Shown piece after piece: positions 11,518-23,092 of a stretch of 64,000 nt of DNA (position 1 is its first letter; each line of letters starts with the position of its first letter). The notes below the pieces were generated by a model that saw only the letters and a list, made by a program, of their open reading frames with translations, ran no database searches and was not told the origin of the DNA. Source of the DNA: Scolanthus callimorphus (taxonomy: Eukaryota; Cnidaria; Anthozoa; Actiniaria; Edwardsiidae); NCBI GenBank assembly GCA_033964015.1, contig JAWWUD010000109.1, positions 310,001 through 374,000 of the forward strand, given 5' to 3'. A program made the translations under genes and the position numbers.

Positions 11518-14500
11518 GTAAGTTTGAAAGTTGTTTGCCGATTCCATTCACAACAATCAAGGAATATGGCGCCTAACTAGATAACTAGAAACTCACGCAA
11601 TCCCTTTGGATATTCTTGTTATCCCTTTCACGAATGAAATCTGAAAGCTTGGAAAATTTAACTTTATTATTTCATTTTGACAGCGGGTTTGCCAAGGTCT
11701 GTTACGAGCAATGAAACGGCGGTGGTGGTGATTGGAGAGAACGGAAGGAACGTTACTATACGCTGTGACTATAACAGCAATACGCTGGGCATAAAAGATG
11801 TCGTGATATCAATAATCGATAAAAACGACGCACTTTCGACAAAGGAATTGGTGTACTCTGAGCCAGTCAGCGGAAATAACCTCGGGTTCACTAGACTTTT
11901 GGGTGATGCGAGATACTTTTCTTATAGCGCTGTCACACCATATTCGATTAACACTCAGGGATATATCCAACTCAAGATCTTCAATATTCGGTTTATGGGC
12001 CAAGATGGAGACGGGCATAAAATCGATGCCTATTCCAAGGACAGCTACATATTTAGAGTCAAGTTTCGTGACACCACTTTTAAGTCAAAGTTCTATGATG
12101 TCCATTTAAAAGTTTATGGTAAGTAGAACGCGCGGATCGCACAACATACTTCAATAAAGGTTTCAACGCATCGCTCAACCCGTTATATGTCGAAAATGTT
12201 TTCAGAAAGATTTTTATCTTAAGAAAGTTGCTTGGAATTTTTGCTATAGGGGTTTAATACTGCAAACTGTGTCTAACTGAAGAGCATTTTCATACGTTCC
12301 CCAATTTAGATTAAAGATGTGAATCAAAAAAACATCACGAAAATCCAGTCTTGAAAATAATTTTTGTTTTTTGGGGATTCATATGATATATAATAATGAC
12401 AGATTCTGCACAGTATATGGCTTTTAGAAAAGATATCCAGCAGAGGATCCAGTTGCAAACAAAATACTTTATGTCCAACTCTATCGACTCCAGCAATATT
12501 TTCCATTAACTATCGCTGCATCGCGAACCTTGTTTTCAAAACATCAACTTATTTTGGACTTCTATCTCTGAATGAACCAATCAGGTTTTGCCGTTTTGCG
12601 TACTGTGCAGCACCGCAAAGAACACTGGATCTCCGAGCACGTCGTCACTCGCGCCTTCGGCTCTCGCTCGTGCGTTCGGTACTTCAAGACGTCGGCGCTC
12701 GTTTTTTCACGAGCTCGTTTTCGCGGACGTTCGCCAAAAGAAGGGCTGCAAGCAGTCTAATCCGAGCATGGAAGTGCGGTGAATGGAAGGCAGACAAATG
12801 TTGCGACTGAATCAATTTGACTGCACAAGGCGCGGCAAACCAACCGAGGCAAACATGGCTGATCGAAGTTATTTTTCACTTCCTCATAGATTTCCTGAGA
12901 TCCTCAACACCCTGAAATTGTTTTTATGCTGCAAAAATATCACTGGAATTACAATTTTGGGCTGTAAAATACTCGCGGAAAAAATTCATAAGCTCGTGAA
13001 GAATAGTCTGTGACAGACGCTCCTGTCTTCATTACTGCGATTTTCATAATTCTGCGAACTCTTTACCAACCAACAAACCGCCGTTTGGCATCCGTCAATC
13101 AAACGGGTAGCCTGCTTGCAGGCGGTACTGGGTGTTTTTATCGCGGAAAAGCCGGTCCGTTCGATGAGCGGGCGCCATCTTGGAATTTTGAGGCGCGCGG
13201 TCCCGGGGGCGAGTGCAAAAATCGGGCGAAGGGTTTTCCGTGATAAAAACACCCAGTACCGCCTGCAAGCAGGCTATCAAACGGGTGAACAACTGGGTGA
13301 TTTCACGGTGGCAGATGATAGATCTTGTGAACTAGGTCTAGCTAGGCTTCAAAACACAAATTTTCACGATCAAATGCAAACCAAACTCAGAAAACATGCG
13401 TGGACTTAGACTTAAAAGGTTTGATTGACGGAAGCCAAAACGCAGTTTTGCATTCGGAAATGTGAAATGTCAAGTGGGAGTTCTCAGAATTACTGGAAGC
13501 ATGAAAATCGCAGTAATCAGGCTAGTGAAGTATCTATACGGTAAATACAGACTTGCACAGATAGGTATATTCTTGTTAAAGGCCCATAGTCAACCGGGAA
13601 CCTTTGCGCTTTGTTTTCAATTGGATCTATCCTGTCTATTGTCATTCAACAGCTGATTGGCTGATACTGTGGCTCTACCTCCGTGTAAGAACCTGGGTAT
13701 TGTTCACGAGTTGCGTCACAAAGCCCCTTTTGTTTAGTAGAACGAATCATGATGAGATATTAAAGGGACATGGTCACCTAGAAAACACTAAAATAATTAT
13801 TGTCACAAAATACAAAAATATTCTCTGAAATTGAAAGAGTCAGTTTAAAGAAAGAAGTACGGAAAATTTCATTGGATTACGATGAAGGATTGCTGAGATA
13901 TGAGCGAATAAAGATGGCAAATTTAGTATGTTTGAAAAAAGATTGAGGTAAACCGATTTCAAAAGAGTCGGATTTCCTCATGTAAGCTGTAATTACAATC
14001 CGCGAATATCTTTGCAATCCTACATTGAAATGACCTCAAATTTTCACCATGTCAAGTTGAAAGCATTCTTTACAAATTTGACTTGTTATTTTTATTATTT
14101 GTGATATTATAATTTTGATGTTTTCGGTGACCATGGTGTCCTCTGGGAATGGTTCTTACACGGAGGTATACCCGATACTGTAGGTCCTAAAGGGGTTCCT
14201 GTTCTTCAGATTTCACAAGTTGAAACTGATAATTTGCATCGAATTTCTTCAACTGCGTTTTATTCTTGTGTGCCTGCAATGCAGCTGGGGTGCTTATGGG
14301 CCTTTACGCTTTTTATCTTTTCATCCTTGTAGAGCTAGCCCAAATAACAGAGTCTTCAAACAATCAAACCTGGTCAAATCTTGGCAATGTTGTCGAGCTG
14401 ACATGCTCAGCAACAGGCAAGCCATACCCAAATATAACATGGACAAAGTTGGGCTCCCCTTCATTTATCCGCAATGGAACTTCACTGAGGTTGGAGAACG

Positions 14501-17500
14501 TACAAGTACAGGATATTGGAATCTACCAATGTACTGCTCACAATGGCATTGCAAGGGATAACACAAGACCCGTCGTCATTCAATATACTGGATGTAAGTC
14601 ACAGGGGCGTAGCTTGCGGGAGGGAGGGGTGCCTGTGAACCCCATTTTGGGATGAAAAATATGGTATACATTATAAAGGAATATATGCTGACTACGCCTT
14701 ATCCTGTCCGCGGAGGAAAGCCTGCAGTCCAGGAACCAAATGAACCTGCAGTTCTGAAAAACTCTCATCCGCGCGATCAAACGGTCAACAACTCAAAGTG
14801 TTCAAAGTGCATGAGAGCGGATGAGAGTCGATGAGAGTTCGCGATCAAACGGGAGAACTCTCATCAACTCTCATCGCCGTTTGATCCCTGCTTTAGGGTC
14901 AGGGAAATGTTTAAAAAGAAGTCAGCAAAAATTGTAGCCCATGTTCGACTCATTCATTGATCTTGGACAATCAGGTCAAGAACACATTTTCCCGCGCTTT
15001 CTGCACTTTCGCTGTATTTTCTTTCATTTATTTTCCACATATCATTTATTTTTCACATACCTCCAGGCACCCGCTGCAATTTATTGTGAGTCCTGCAGAA
15101 CCTGGATTCTGATGCAAATGCAAACTAACAAAGTAGCCTTAAATGTTTTATCCTTGTAGGCACTGATAACAGTAAATGCCCTAGGGTCCAACAAGGGATA
15201 GAGTTTCTAGGGTTAAACTGGACATACAGATATGAGTATTCCGGTGTATACACTGATGCAATAAAACGATTAAAGAATGAAGTCAGTTACTTGGTAAGTT
15301 AGAGCTGATTTCGAATGGAAATACACTAAGGCGAAACAAGTTCAACCGCCAATGAACGATTCCAGCTATAAGTGCGCACGCTCTTCTTTATTCAGAAATG
15401 CCCAAGCCGTGTCCCACAACTACCAGAATGCAGCGCGCGCTTTTAATGGACGATTCCAGCTATAAGCGCGCGCGCTCTTCGTTATTCAGAAATGCCCAAG
15501 CCGTGCCCCACAACTACCAGAATGCAGCGCGTTTTTTTTTTACAGTTTGTTCGGCAAATGTCCCACATCTCGACCGACATGCAGCGCGCGCGCATGTGTT
15601 GTAGCTGGAATCGTCCATAACCAATCGTACGACTTACGTTTAGTCGTGAGCAAAGTAAACAAGACTGACAATGAAAACCAAAGGTTGAAATTTATGTTAA
15701 ACGCCGTGGAGAACTGTTTTGCTGACATTTGGAGCGTTAGCAAAAAGCAAAAAAACAAAAGCAAAACACTGTTGCTCACTTAGTTTTGAAAAGGTGGTTT
15801 GCCCGCAGTCAAATTTTTGCAACACATTTTTAACGACTGCTTCACCTTTTTTCTCACAAATGTAGATCTTCAAAGCGTACATAGATGCCGGTATATCAAT
15901 GTACCGATGTAGAATAATAGGATTCAGGTAAGGAGAAAACGAAGAGGATAATTATTATACACATCAACAGGAACCTCCATCTACTCCACTAGGTCAAATG
16001 GGCTTTTGCAATAAAAAACGTACACCTAATTTCTTTGACCCACCGGGCATTTCAGTTTACCCCTGGCGCCCGTTTCTCAAAACAAGTTTTTTCGTTTTCT
16101 TTTCTACCGTGCTTATTTGAATAGTCTACAACTGCCTATTCGTGGATATTTATATTCTAAAGTATTGATGGAATTACGTTACTTTAACCCATATTAGGTG
16201 CCCGAAAAACTCGGGTTAAAAACAATTCAAAGGTTTCGGGAGAAGCAACCCTCCCGAGACTTTTCGGGTGATTTTTCGTCGATTTGAGGGTTTGATAGCG
16301 TGGGAAAGCCGACGCCACTTAGCGCTCGTCGAAAGAGACTCGCGCAAAGAGAGTCTCTTTCGACGAGCGCCAAGTGGTGTCGGCTTTCGCAGGCTAAGGG
16401 TTTGAATGAAATCGAAATTTTCATTTTTGAGACGTAAACACTATAGATATCCACGAATATGAAGTTCTAGACTATTTAAATCAGCAGGGGTAGAAAATAA
16501 AACGAAAACTTTGGGATCAATCTATTAAAATTCCAGAACAAACTTTTCGGGCCCGATGAATTCTCGGGTGTTTCGAGAAACGGCCCCCTGGCATTTCATA
16601 ATCGGGAAACGCCCTGGACATTTGTTGGTGTATCCCCGCGGACAATAGAAAATCATTTTGTCCGCATGTTTTTAACTGTTAAAGCATAGTATAGTACCCC
16701 ATGGACATTTTAAGGTCAACACTCACTCACGATGGCACGCGGATTCTCGTGAGGGGATTTTATATAGTAATTTTATATGACTTGCATTTGATGGACCTTT
16801 GCATGCATGGCATTCTAGGCCGGAAGCGTGGTAGGGGTGGCAGAATTGCAAGCTTCCAAGGCAGTTCATCTGTCAACCTGGAACCCCTCGCCAAACTTCT
16901 TCAGAAAGGAAGGTTGGATGGAGTGGCAGTCAACACAAGCTTGGTGAGCCAACAGCAGGTAATCTTAAATCCATTGTCTCAGGGGTGCGTATGTCAAGAA
17001 AAGCTCGCCAAAAACTGTAGTTTTTCCGACGTTGCAAAACGTCCTTAGCAGGAAATCCCCTGACCCCACCTTATTTGGAATATCTATAAGTATTGTTTCT
17101 CATATCTTAGCGAAAAAGGCAGGAAATTTTACCAAAACTTGGGGACCGATCGTTCATTACGTCCCCGGGGGGCGGTGGTTTTCAAAATTTATTGAATGTT
17201 AAAATTCGCACCCCCCTCATTAAAAAGGCGACACAAAAATAACCCCCCCATAACATCGATGTTCTAAAAAGCTTACCCCCACCCTGTAACTAGATCGTCT
17301 TGTTTGAACTTACAGAAATGTTTCTTTGGTTGCGCGCGAAGCGCGCCCTAATTTCACCAAACCTCAAAGAAATGACGTGTGTGAAGCATGGTCCAAATGA
17401 CAAATCTCTATCCTCCTAACTTCGAACTCACGCTTGCCTTAATTAGGCCTTCTCTTTTCGAACTGAGACAGCTCCGATGCTTATTACTGCAGACCGTCTT

Positions 17501-20500
17501 TTTGGGGAGAGTTTTTTCTCCTGGCTAAGATACATTTTCTTGTAATGACATTCGTAGCCATTCCATTGCGCACGTTCTCAATAACTATATTGTACATTCC
17601 GATGCGCGCGAAGCGCGCCGAAATTGACGTATTCGCTATATGGCGTAGCGCTGTATGCCACGACGCGATAGCTTGTACATATTATTATTTAGTTTGAACC
17701 ACAGTGTCTCTGAAAAAATTACCCCCTGTTTTGAGAGAGGGTGCCAAAAAATTACCCCCCTAAAATCTATGTCTTCTAAATTTTTTACCCCCACCCAATT
17801 TCCACCCCCTAAGCCACAGTGTCTCTGAAAAAATTACCCCCTGTTTTGAGAGAGGGTGCCAAAAAATTACCCCCCTAAAATCTATGTCTTCTAAATTTTT
17901 TACCCCCACCCAATTTCCCCCCCCCCCCCCCCCCCGTAGACGTAATAACGATCGGTCCCTTGCAGATGGAAATCACTATATCCTATATCCCAATGGTTGA
18001 AACCAGAAATCTATATAAATCTTTTATCATACTTCGTTTTATTCAAGAAGTGTAGAGAACTGTCCTAAAACAGTAATTTGTTAGGGATTAGAGTAAGGAT
18101 GGGGTTTTGGTTTGTTTTAGATATCATTTTTACTGTATATTCCTCGTTCTATATATGATAAATTACATAAAATGCCATAAAATTAGTGACCTGACCAGCA
18201 AACTCCCTCGTAGCCTAGTGGTTAGAGTCTCGGGTTTATAATGATGTTGGTCCAGGATCGAATCAGCAATAATTTTTATAAGCTTTTTTTCTTTGAAGTT
18301 TTCTGAAAAAATCTAAGTATTTGGGCCCGTTCTGGTTTCAACCATTGGGATATAGTGACTTCCCTTGCAGATACTCGATACTCGAGAAACATCGTTCTCT
18401 TGGTCGCCATTTTGTTTTTGTTCCCCGCCGAAGGGCCTGAGGAGATTTGAACACCACAGGCAGCCCGCGCGGATATGCCATAAAAACGACAGCACTTTCT
18501 TGATACTGTTGATACGAGTAAAAAGTTGGCCGATTTTGAACAATTTTGTCTGCAAAATCACATCTTAGAATCTAAGTTTATTTAGACGGCGAGTCAGTCT
18601 CTACATTGGGTTAAATATCCGTGGAATACAGCGTACCTTTACGCCAATCAAATTCGCGGGTTGGCTCGTGAGCAGCAAGGAAATCTAACGATCTGGAAAC
18701 CTACGATCATTCCTGGGGGCCGTTTCTCGAACACCCGAGAATTCTTGGGCCCACACAGTATTACGCTAAACATATCTTACGTCATACTCATAAATCTGTA
18801 CGACATTCCATTTAGGCCCATCAACAGTACTTCCCACCACGGAGATAAATGCCACGTCTGTTACACCGTATACACAAGTTTCGACCGGTGGTGGCCTACC
18901 AGATGCCGCCCTCTATGCTATCATTGCTGTATCTATTCTTGTGGTTATATTCATTATCGTCATTGTGGTTATCTGTATGTCAAGAAGCAAGAAGCGTCAA
19001 GGTTAGCGCATGAGGCGATGAGGATGTTGGAATCAGTGATAGCTTGCTAGCCGCCGCCTAGCCGCCGCTCTCCAGTGTTGTTGTTGTTGTTGTTTTTTTT
19101 TCGGATATTTTTTTTTTGGCGCGCGGGATTCTCTTCTTTCCGCCCATGACACAGGAATCCCGCGATTCTCTTCTTTCTGCCCATGACACAGGAATCCCGC
19201 GATTCTCTTCTTTCCGCCCATGACACAGGAATCCCGCGATTCTCTTCTTTCCGCCCATGACACAGGAATCCCGCACGCCAAAAAATCAAATATCCGAGAA
19301 AAAAAAAATACACTGGAGAGCCGTCTAAATCAGCGATGGCATTTGGTGATCTGTTTCGTTTATAATGTTATTCAGCTGCAGATATTTCGCAAACGTTTTT
19401 GTGAAAAACTTTTGATTTTTTCCCTTCCCTTGCATACTTCACCAAATTTTACACGGTCCACACAAAGCTAGTAAATTTTCATTTTTTGTGTTGATCAAAG
19501 TATCACCACTCCCTGATTTGCAGCTAATCGTGTGCTGTATCTATGCATCTGGGTCCGGTTGCTCGAAAGTGGTTTAGCGCTAATCCACGGGATTAATTAC
19601 CACGGTAACTCGATGGTTTTGTTCAGAACTAAACCTGGTTTAAATTTAATCCACCTTTGAACAACCCGCGCCTGTTGTATTAAAAAAAAAACGAATTATT
19701 CTTTTAGGCTTCTTCTAATTTATAGCGATCTCTTAGGCCCCGATTACATGGAGCGGGCTGGCCCGGATGGACGGGCTGAGTTTTCTACCGAGATCTTGGC
19801 TGTCTGCAGAAACTCTGTAAAAAATTGACTCGCGATTACATGGGAAATTTTCAGCCCGGTTTGCCGAGATCTCGGTAGTCACCCTCCGGGATCCCGGCAA
19901 AGCGAGCTGAAAAATTCTCATGTAATCGCTCAACCGGGCTGGCCCGGTATCGCTTTGAAGAGTCAGAATTACACTTCTTGATAAGAATTACACTTCTTAC
20001 ACATTATCCAGAGCACCTATATGCCATGAAGTTGGAAGAGAATACGCTACATCGCAAGTTGCCGTAGTAGAAGAGCAATAAGTGCCTTGCGAATGTTTCG
20101 CGCGTCCGCCATTTGTAACTATCACCAACGAACCACGATTCACCATAGCGGGCCAGCTCGGCTCATATAATACCGGGCTGAGATTGTGTTTTCAGCCCGC
20201 CCATCCGAGCCAGCCAGCTCCATGTAATCGGGGCCTTAGATTGCTGTACCCTGAGGATCTCGCTTCCCTTGAAAAGTAAATACCGGGAATTAATTTTTCC
20301 TCCATCATTTTCACTTCGAAAAATAAAATTCCGCCCGATACTCAGGCTAAGATAAAAACTGCAACGATCATTACTTTCCATTCATACACCGCAGTTCTAA
20401 CATTTCGTTACATCGTTCTAGACACTAGCAAAGCCCGTTACGAGACTGATTCAGCTAACAGACATGACAGAAGCTACAGACCCCCACCTCCACGGGAGAG

Positions 20501-22036
20501 GAAGAGAGATGACTACGATCCATACGAACGACCAAGAGAGAGCGTAAGATTCTTTCGTTTTGTTGTTGTTGAGTTTAAGACCCCTATTTGGATGGACTGT
20601 CGGACAATATTCAGATATTTTTATGAAGATATAAAAGGGTTTATATGCCATAATATACATTGGAAAAGTTGCAACAGTAATTTGGTAGGGAAAACGGTCC
20701 TAGTATCAAAATGAAAAACGGCCGTGCCATTCAAACGGCAAGACAATTTTATTTTTTTTATTATGATGCCAACGGACAATATAATGCAATCAAAATCCTA
20801 AGCTTTTTTGTTCTGGTACATTATAAATTAGCAGAAATTATCCCGAATATAAGAGCACAGTTATAGGCCGTTATCACGTAATATTGGTTAATAATATTTA
20901 ATAGTTATCAGAAAATGAATTCTAGTTTCCAATTCTACACATCCGTATTAGTAAAACTGCAAAGTTTGGTCAAAAGAATTACTTGAAAACTGGCTGAGAT
21001 ATGAATTTTCAAAACTTCTATCCTTGGTTACTTTTACAAAGAAATGTATGGGCAAAAACGTCAAGTCGAGGCTGGACGGGCATCGATGTATTTTCCCATA
21101 CATAGTCTTTGTAAAAAAAAAAAAAGGTTTTGAAAATTCATATCTCATCCAGTTTTCAAGCACTCTTCACCAAACTTTGCAGTTTTACTAATACGGATGT
21201 GTAGAATTGAATAATGAATTTCATTTTCTGATATCTATTAAATATTATTAATCAATATTGCGTGATAACGGCCTATTGCTAAGCATGTATTATCAAAAAT
21301 CATATTCGTGCGATCGGTGGTGCAATTTTTCACCTTTTAGTTATCTCAAACATTTATAGCACTATTCAATTGTTTTGTCTTTACCCGGAAATAGGCGTGG
21401 GTCACCTTAAGGGTTTGGATCTACCACAGGAATCCATATACAGGCAATCTTGCGAGATTTTTTAGCGGTAATGCCACAGGAATCCTCTCTTTTTAAGGAG
21501 ACAAGTGCCTCGAGTGTAGCCTTGCTTGGAATAAGAATTTCAATAACCTGATAACTCCCTATCCTGCTTGCAGATATTTGCAGGCGGTACTGGCGGTTTT
21601 TATTGCAAAATGAACCAGGTCCGTTCGCTATGAGCGCCATCTTGGATTTCTGAGACGAGTGGTCCCGTGGGAGGGCGCAAAAATCGAGCGAAGGGGAGGG
21701 GGGAGGAGGAGAGAACCTGAGACGCTCTCCCCGAGACCGCACGCCTCAAAAGATCCAAGATGGCGCCCGATCAGTGAACGGACCGGGTTTTCCGCGATAA
21801 AAACACCCAGTACCGCCTGCGCGCAGGCTAATAACTCCCATGCTGAAATGCATCCCTAGGGTCCTCAAGGCGTACCTTATTCCGAATTGAAGTTAAAGGA
21901 TCGCTATCCCAGCGTCGAACGAAACTACCCAGAACCCAGCTACGAGCCCAGAACATACGCCGAGATTGGACCTCACCAAGATAGCGTGATGAAATGGGAA
22001 GGTGACATGGACAAAGCAGATGGGGTGTGGATATGA
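11451..22036 (+). CDS. Gene B: V-like Ig + Ig + SEA-like + TM receptor
   Basis: Full gene model of nine exons: 11451-11517, 11684-12118, 14333-14593, 15160-15293, 15866-15927, 16819-16958, 18816-19001, 20422-20543 and 21899-22036. It encodes a signal peptide, an atypical V-like Ig domain, an I-set-like Ig domain, a SEA-like domain, a TM helix and a tail ending GVWI-stop. Phases and exon lengths track A and C. The sixth exon has three apparent one-base deletions relative to A and C (net -3), and read literally it stops at 16832-16834. So B is either a pseudogene or miscalled at three short homopolymers. The predicted role is cell-surface recognition or adhesion with tyrosine-based signalling, inferred from architecture. 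Confidence 0.78.
11684..12118 (+). CDS. Gene B exon 2: atypical V-like Ig domain
   Basis: 435 nt, phase 1-1. A strand-B-like NVTIRC is present, but the F-strand position reads SYIFRV, with no partner cysteine. The late strands end in the VHLKVYG signature seen also in gene C (VPLRVYG). Assignment as V-like Ig rests on position, size and strand pattern and is uncertain. Confidence 0.75.
13109..13275. mobile_element. Hairpin MITE with 11-bp target duplication
   Basis: The terminal inverted repeats are AGCCTGCTTGCAGGCGGTAC and its complement, flanked by direct ATCAAACGGGT at 13098-13108 and 13276-13286. The inner arms carry GGTGTTTTTATCGCGGAAAA. A related copy lies at 21566-21832. It sits in gene B intron 2. 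Confidence 0.85.
14333..14593 (+). CDS. Gene B exon 3: I-set-like Ig domain
   Basis: 261 nt, phase 1-1, closely matching gene A (one codon longer). VELTCSATGKPYPNITWTK and DIGIYQC give the canonical Cys-Trp-Cys triad. The acceptor CCTTGTAG and donor GTAAGT are good. Confidence 0.92.
15160..15293 (+). CDS. Gene B exon 4: SEA-like domain, part 1
   Basis: 134 nt, encoding KCPRVQQGIEFLGLNW and DAIKRLKNEVSYL, equivalent to gene A 1270-1403. Confidence 0.85.
15356..15622. repeat. Tandem/foldback repeat with CGATTCCAGCTATAA ends
   Basis: A block of about 110 bp (CGATTCCAGCTATAAG to CCAGAATGCAGCGCG) occurs twice in tandem. It is closed by the inverse GTAGCTGGAATCGTCCAT at 15600-15617. A diverged inverted copy lies at 945-1100 in gene A. 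Confidence 0.75.
15866..15927 (+). CDS. Gene B exon 5: SEA-like domain, part 2
   Basis: 62 nt, encoding KAYIDAGISMYRCRIIGF and equivalent to gene A 1771-1832. It ends in phase 2. Confidence 0.85.
16100..16500. mobile_element. Foldback element with internal 49-bp hairpin
   Basis: Outer inverted pieces (ATTCGTGGATATTTATA and ATATCCACGAAT) surround a perfect hairpin at about 16322-16371, GCGCTCGTCGAAAGAGACTC against GAGTCTCTTTCGACGAGCGC. Confidence 0.7.
16819..16958 (+). pseudogene. Gene B exon 6: SEA-like domain, part 3, with three apparent 1-nt deletions
   Basis: 140 nt against 143 (A) and 146 (C). Three frames are needed to follow the homology: GSVVGVAELQA, then SSSVNLEPLAKLLQKG, then the PT-like end. 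The breaks lie at about 16822, 16859-16861 and 16949-16950. At each, a doublet (GG, GG, CC) stands where the paralogs predict three equal bases. Literal reading stops at TAG 16832-16834. The net change keeps the outgoing phase. Confidence 0.7.
17700..17935. repeat. 115-bp tandem duplication ending in poly-C
   Basis: The unit ACAGTGTCTCTGAAAAAATT begins at 17701 and again at 17816 with almost no change. The second copy ends in a run of about 18 C. It is in a gene B intron. Confidence 0.88.
18204..18264 (+). repeat. tRNA-derived (SINE-like) fragment
   Basis: TAGCCTAGTGG matches the Pol III A box (TRGCNNAGYGG) and, about 40 bases on, GGATCGAATC is close to the B box (GGTTCGANTC). No paired acceptor stem is visible, so this is a tRNA-like SINE head or a tRNA pseudogene, not a working tRNA gene. 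Confidence 0.55.
18816..19001 (+). CDS. Gene B exon 7: Ser/Thr-rich stalk and TM helix
   Basis: 186 nt, in frame. A Thr-rich stalk (VLPTTEINATSVTPY) is followed by LPDAALYAIIAVSILVVIFI and the stop-transfer MSRSKKRQ. It resembles the TM exons of A and C. Confidence 0.88.
19063..19325. mobile_element. MITE-like element containing a 4 x 37-bp satellite
   Basis: The ends CGCTCTCCAGTG and CACTGGAGAGCCG are inverse. Inside, CGGATATTTT...GGCGCGCGGG faces CCCGCACGCC...AATATCCG. The core is four copies of a 37-bp unit starting GATTCTCTTCTTTCCGCCCA at 19127, 19164, 19201 and 19238. Open frames here are repeat artefacts. Confidence 0.85.
19734..20239. mobile_element. About 505-bp MITE-like element, GGCCCCGATTACATGGAGC termini
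   Basis: Starts TTAGGCCCCGATTACATGGA and ends with its inverse TCCATGTAATCGGGGCCTTA. The internal AGCCCG and GAGATCTCGG blocks are also inverted. No coding capacity. It is in gene B's TM-to-tail intron. Confidence 0.82.
20422..20543 (+). CDS. Gene B exon 8: cytoplasmic tail, part 1
   Basis: Encodes TSKARYETDSANRHDRSYR, then PPPPRERKRDDYDPYERPRE. It conserves the juxtamembrane KARYETDS, the PPPPR stretch and one KRDDY block. Confidence 0.88.
20866..21276. mobile_element. Foldback MITE with about 190-bp arms, copy 1
   Basis: The outer ends AGGCCGTTATCACGTAATAT and GCGTGATAACGGCCT are inverse. The arms share TTCCAATTCTACACATCCGT against ATACGGATGTGTAGAATTGA (right arm), and a CTGGACGGGCATCGATG centre. 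A second copy lies at 34878-35312 in gene C. Confidence 0.85.
21566..21832. mobile_element. Hairpin MITE related to 13109-13275
   Basis: Carries GCAGGCGGTACTGGCGGTTT against AACACCCAGTACCGCCTGCG, and inverted GCGCCATCTTGG arms. Internal sequence is longer than in the copy at 13109. Confidence 0.78.
21899..22036 (+). CDS. Gene B exon 9: tyrosine-rich C-terminus ending GVWI
   Basis: 46 codons including TGA. RNYPEPSYEPRTYAEI keeps the paired-tyrosine YEPxxYA. YAEI also fits a YxxI half-ITAM or sorting motif. V-W-I at the end fits a class II PDZ ligand, matching M-W-I in A and C. Confidence 0.88.
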   Translation, partial: DRYPSVERNYPEPSYEPRTYAEIGPHQDSVMKWEGDMDKADGVWI

Positions 22037-22899
22037 TGAAGCCCGGCAACAACAAGAAACACAAGGCCGACAAGTCACTGCATTCTTGGCACATTATACA
22101 GCAGAGCAAAAACACAAGAACAGAAACACTGCAGCTTTTCATTTGTCGCTAATAGTGCGACAGGTGGCGACAATACTGAAAAGTCGCAAAAAAACGCCGC
22201 ACACCCTGTTGCGGACCACTGGACTTGGCGTGTAATCTTCGAGCAACCTGGAATTCGTTATGGGTTCGTTATGACTGCATGCAGTTGATGTTCTGTTATG
22301 CAATTGCAGGGTTGGTTGTAAAAAAGTAAAATTCTAGGCTGGTCATACAGCAATTAACTGAAATTCCAGGGCGGGTGCAATTTCACCAACTCGACAAGGA
22401 AAATGCAGATTATTGTTATCAATGTGCCAACGAGAGCAGTGCAGATATCGATTTGTTCACAGAACAAACATTCTCGAACCAGAGCTCGCCGCCTCGCAGG
22501 GGAGGCTCTGGTGACATCCATTTGAGGGCCTTAGCTGATCGGTTGAAATGGCGCGCACGCGTACATAAAGGAAGCTTAATCTCGCTTTATAAAAACGTAT
22601 CCGTCAAAATAACACTGCCATTCGTTTCCTAGTCGTCTTTTAACCTATGACTCGGCTTGAACGCTCTTGACGTTATTGCTAGGCATAAACCACCGTTTTC
22701 TTTTGAGCATGCGTCGGTGGCTATCAACAGAGCCTCCCCCGCGGTGACGAGACGGGGAGCACTGGGTATGAGAAGAATGCAGAACAACGAGCGAGATAAG
22801 ATAAGATTTAACTCCTAAAGTGATGACGTCACAAAAACAATTTAGCAATATTTGTTCCTTGATTTCGAAAGGGCATATCGATTGAAAGCTACACACCAA

Positions 22900-23092
22900 A
22901 AATGAGGTGAATCGGTTGAAACGCGACCGAGATACGGCCCGCTGAATACATAATTTTCTTTAACAAATCACTGTATTTGGGTTCAGTAATAAAGTTATGA
23001 ACTGAGTCCAAAATACAGTGATTTGTTAAAGACAATTATGTATTCAGCGGGCCATAGCTCGGTCGCGTTTCAACCGATTCACCTCATTTTTT
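22900..23092. mobile_element. Foldback MITE
   Basis: Inverted arms: ATGAGGTGAATCGGTTGAAA against TTTCAACCGATTCACCTCAT, continuing through GCGACCGAGATACGGCCCGC and the CTGAATACATAATT block. The loop lies around 22985-23005. Confidence 0.85.

Noticed and set aside
12572..13409. Overlapping open frames of 60-97 codons on both strands
   Set aside because: Shadows of the hairpin MITE at 13109-13275 and flanking GC-rich repeat. No domain content.
18204..18275. Functional tRNA gene
   Set aside because: Internal promoter boxes are present but no 7-bp acceptor stem pairs across the expected ends.
19033..19313. Overlapping minus-strand frames with repeated GIPVSWAERRESR
   Set aside because: Translation of the 37-bp satellite inside a MITE, in three frames at once.
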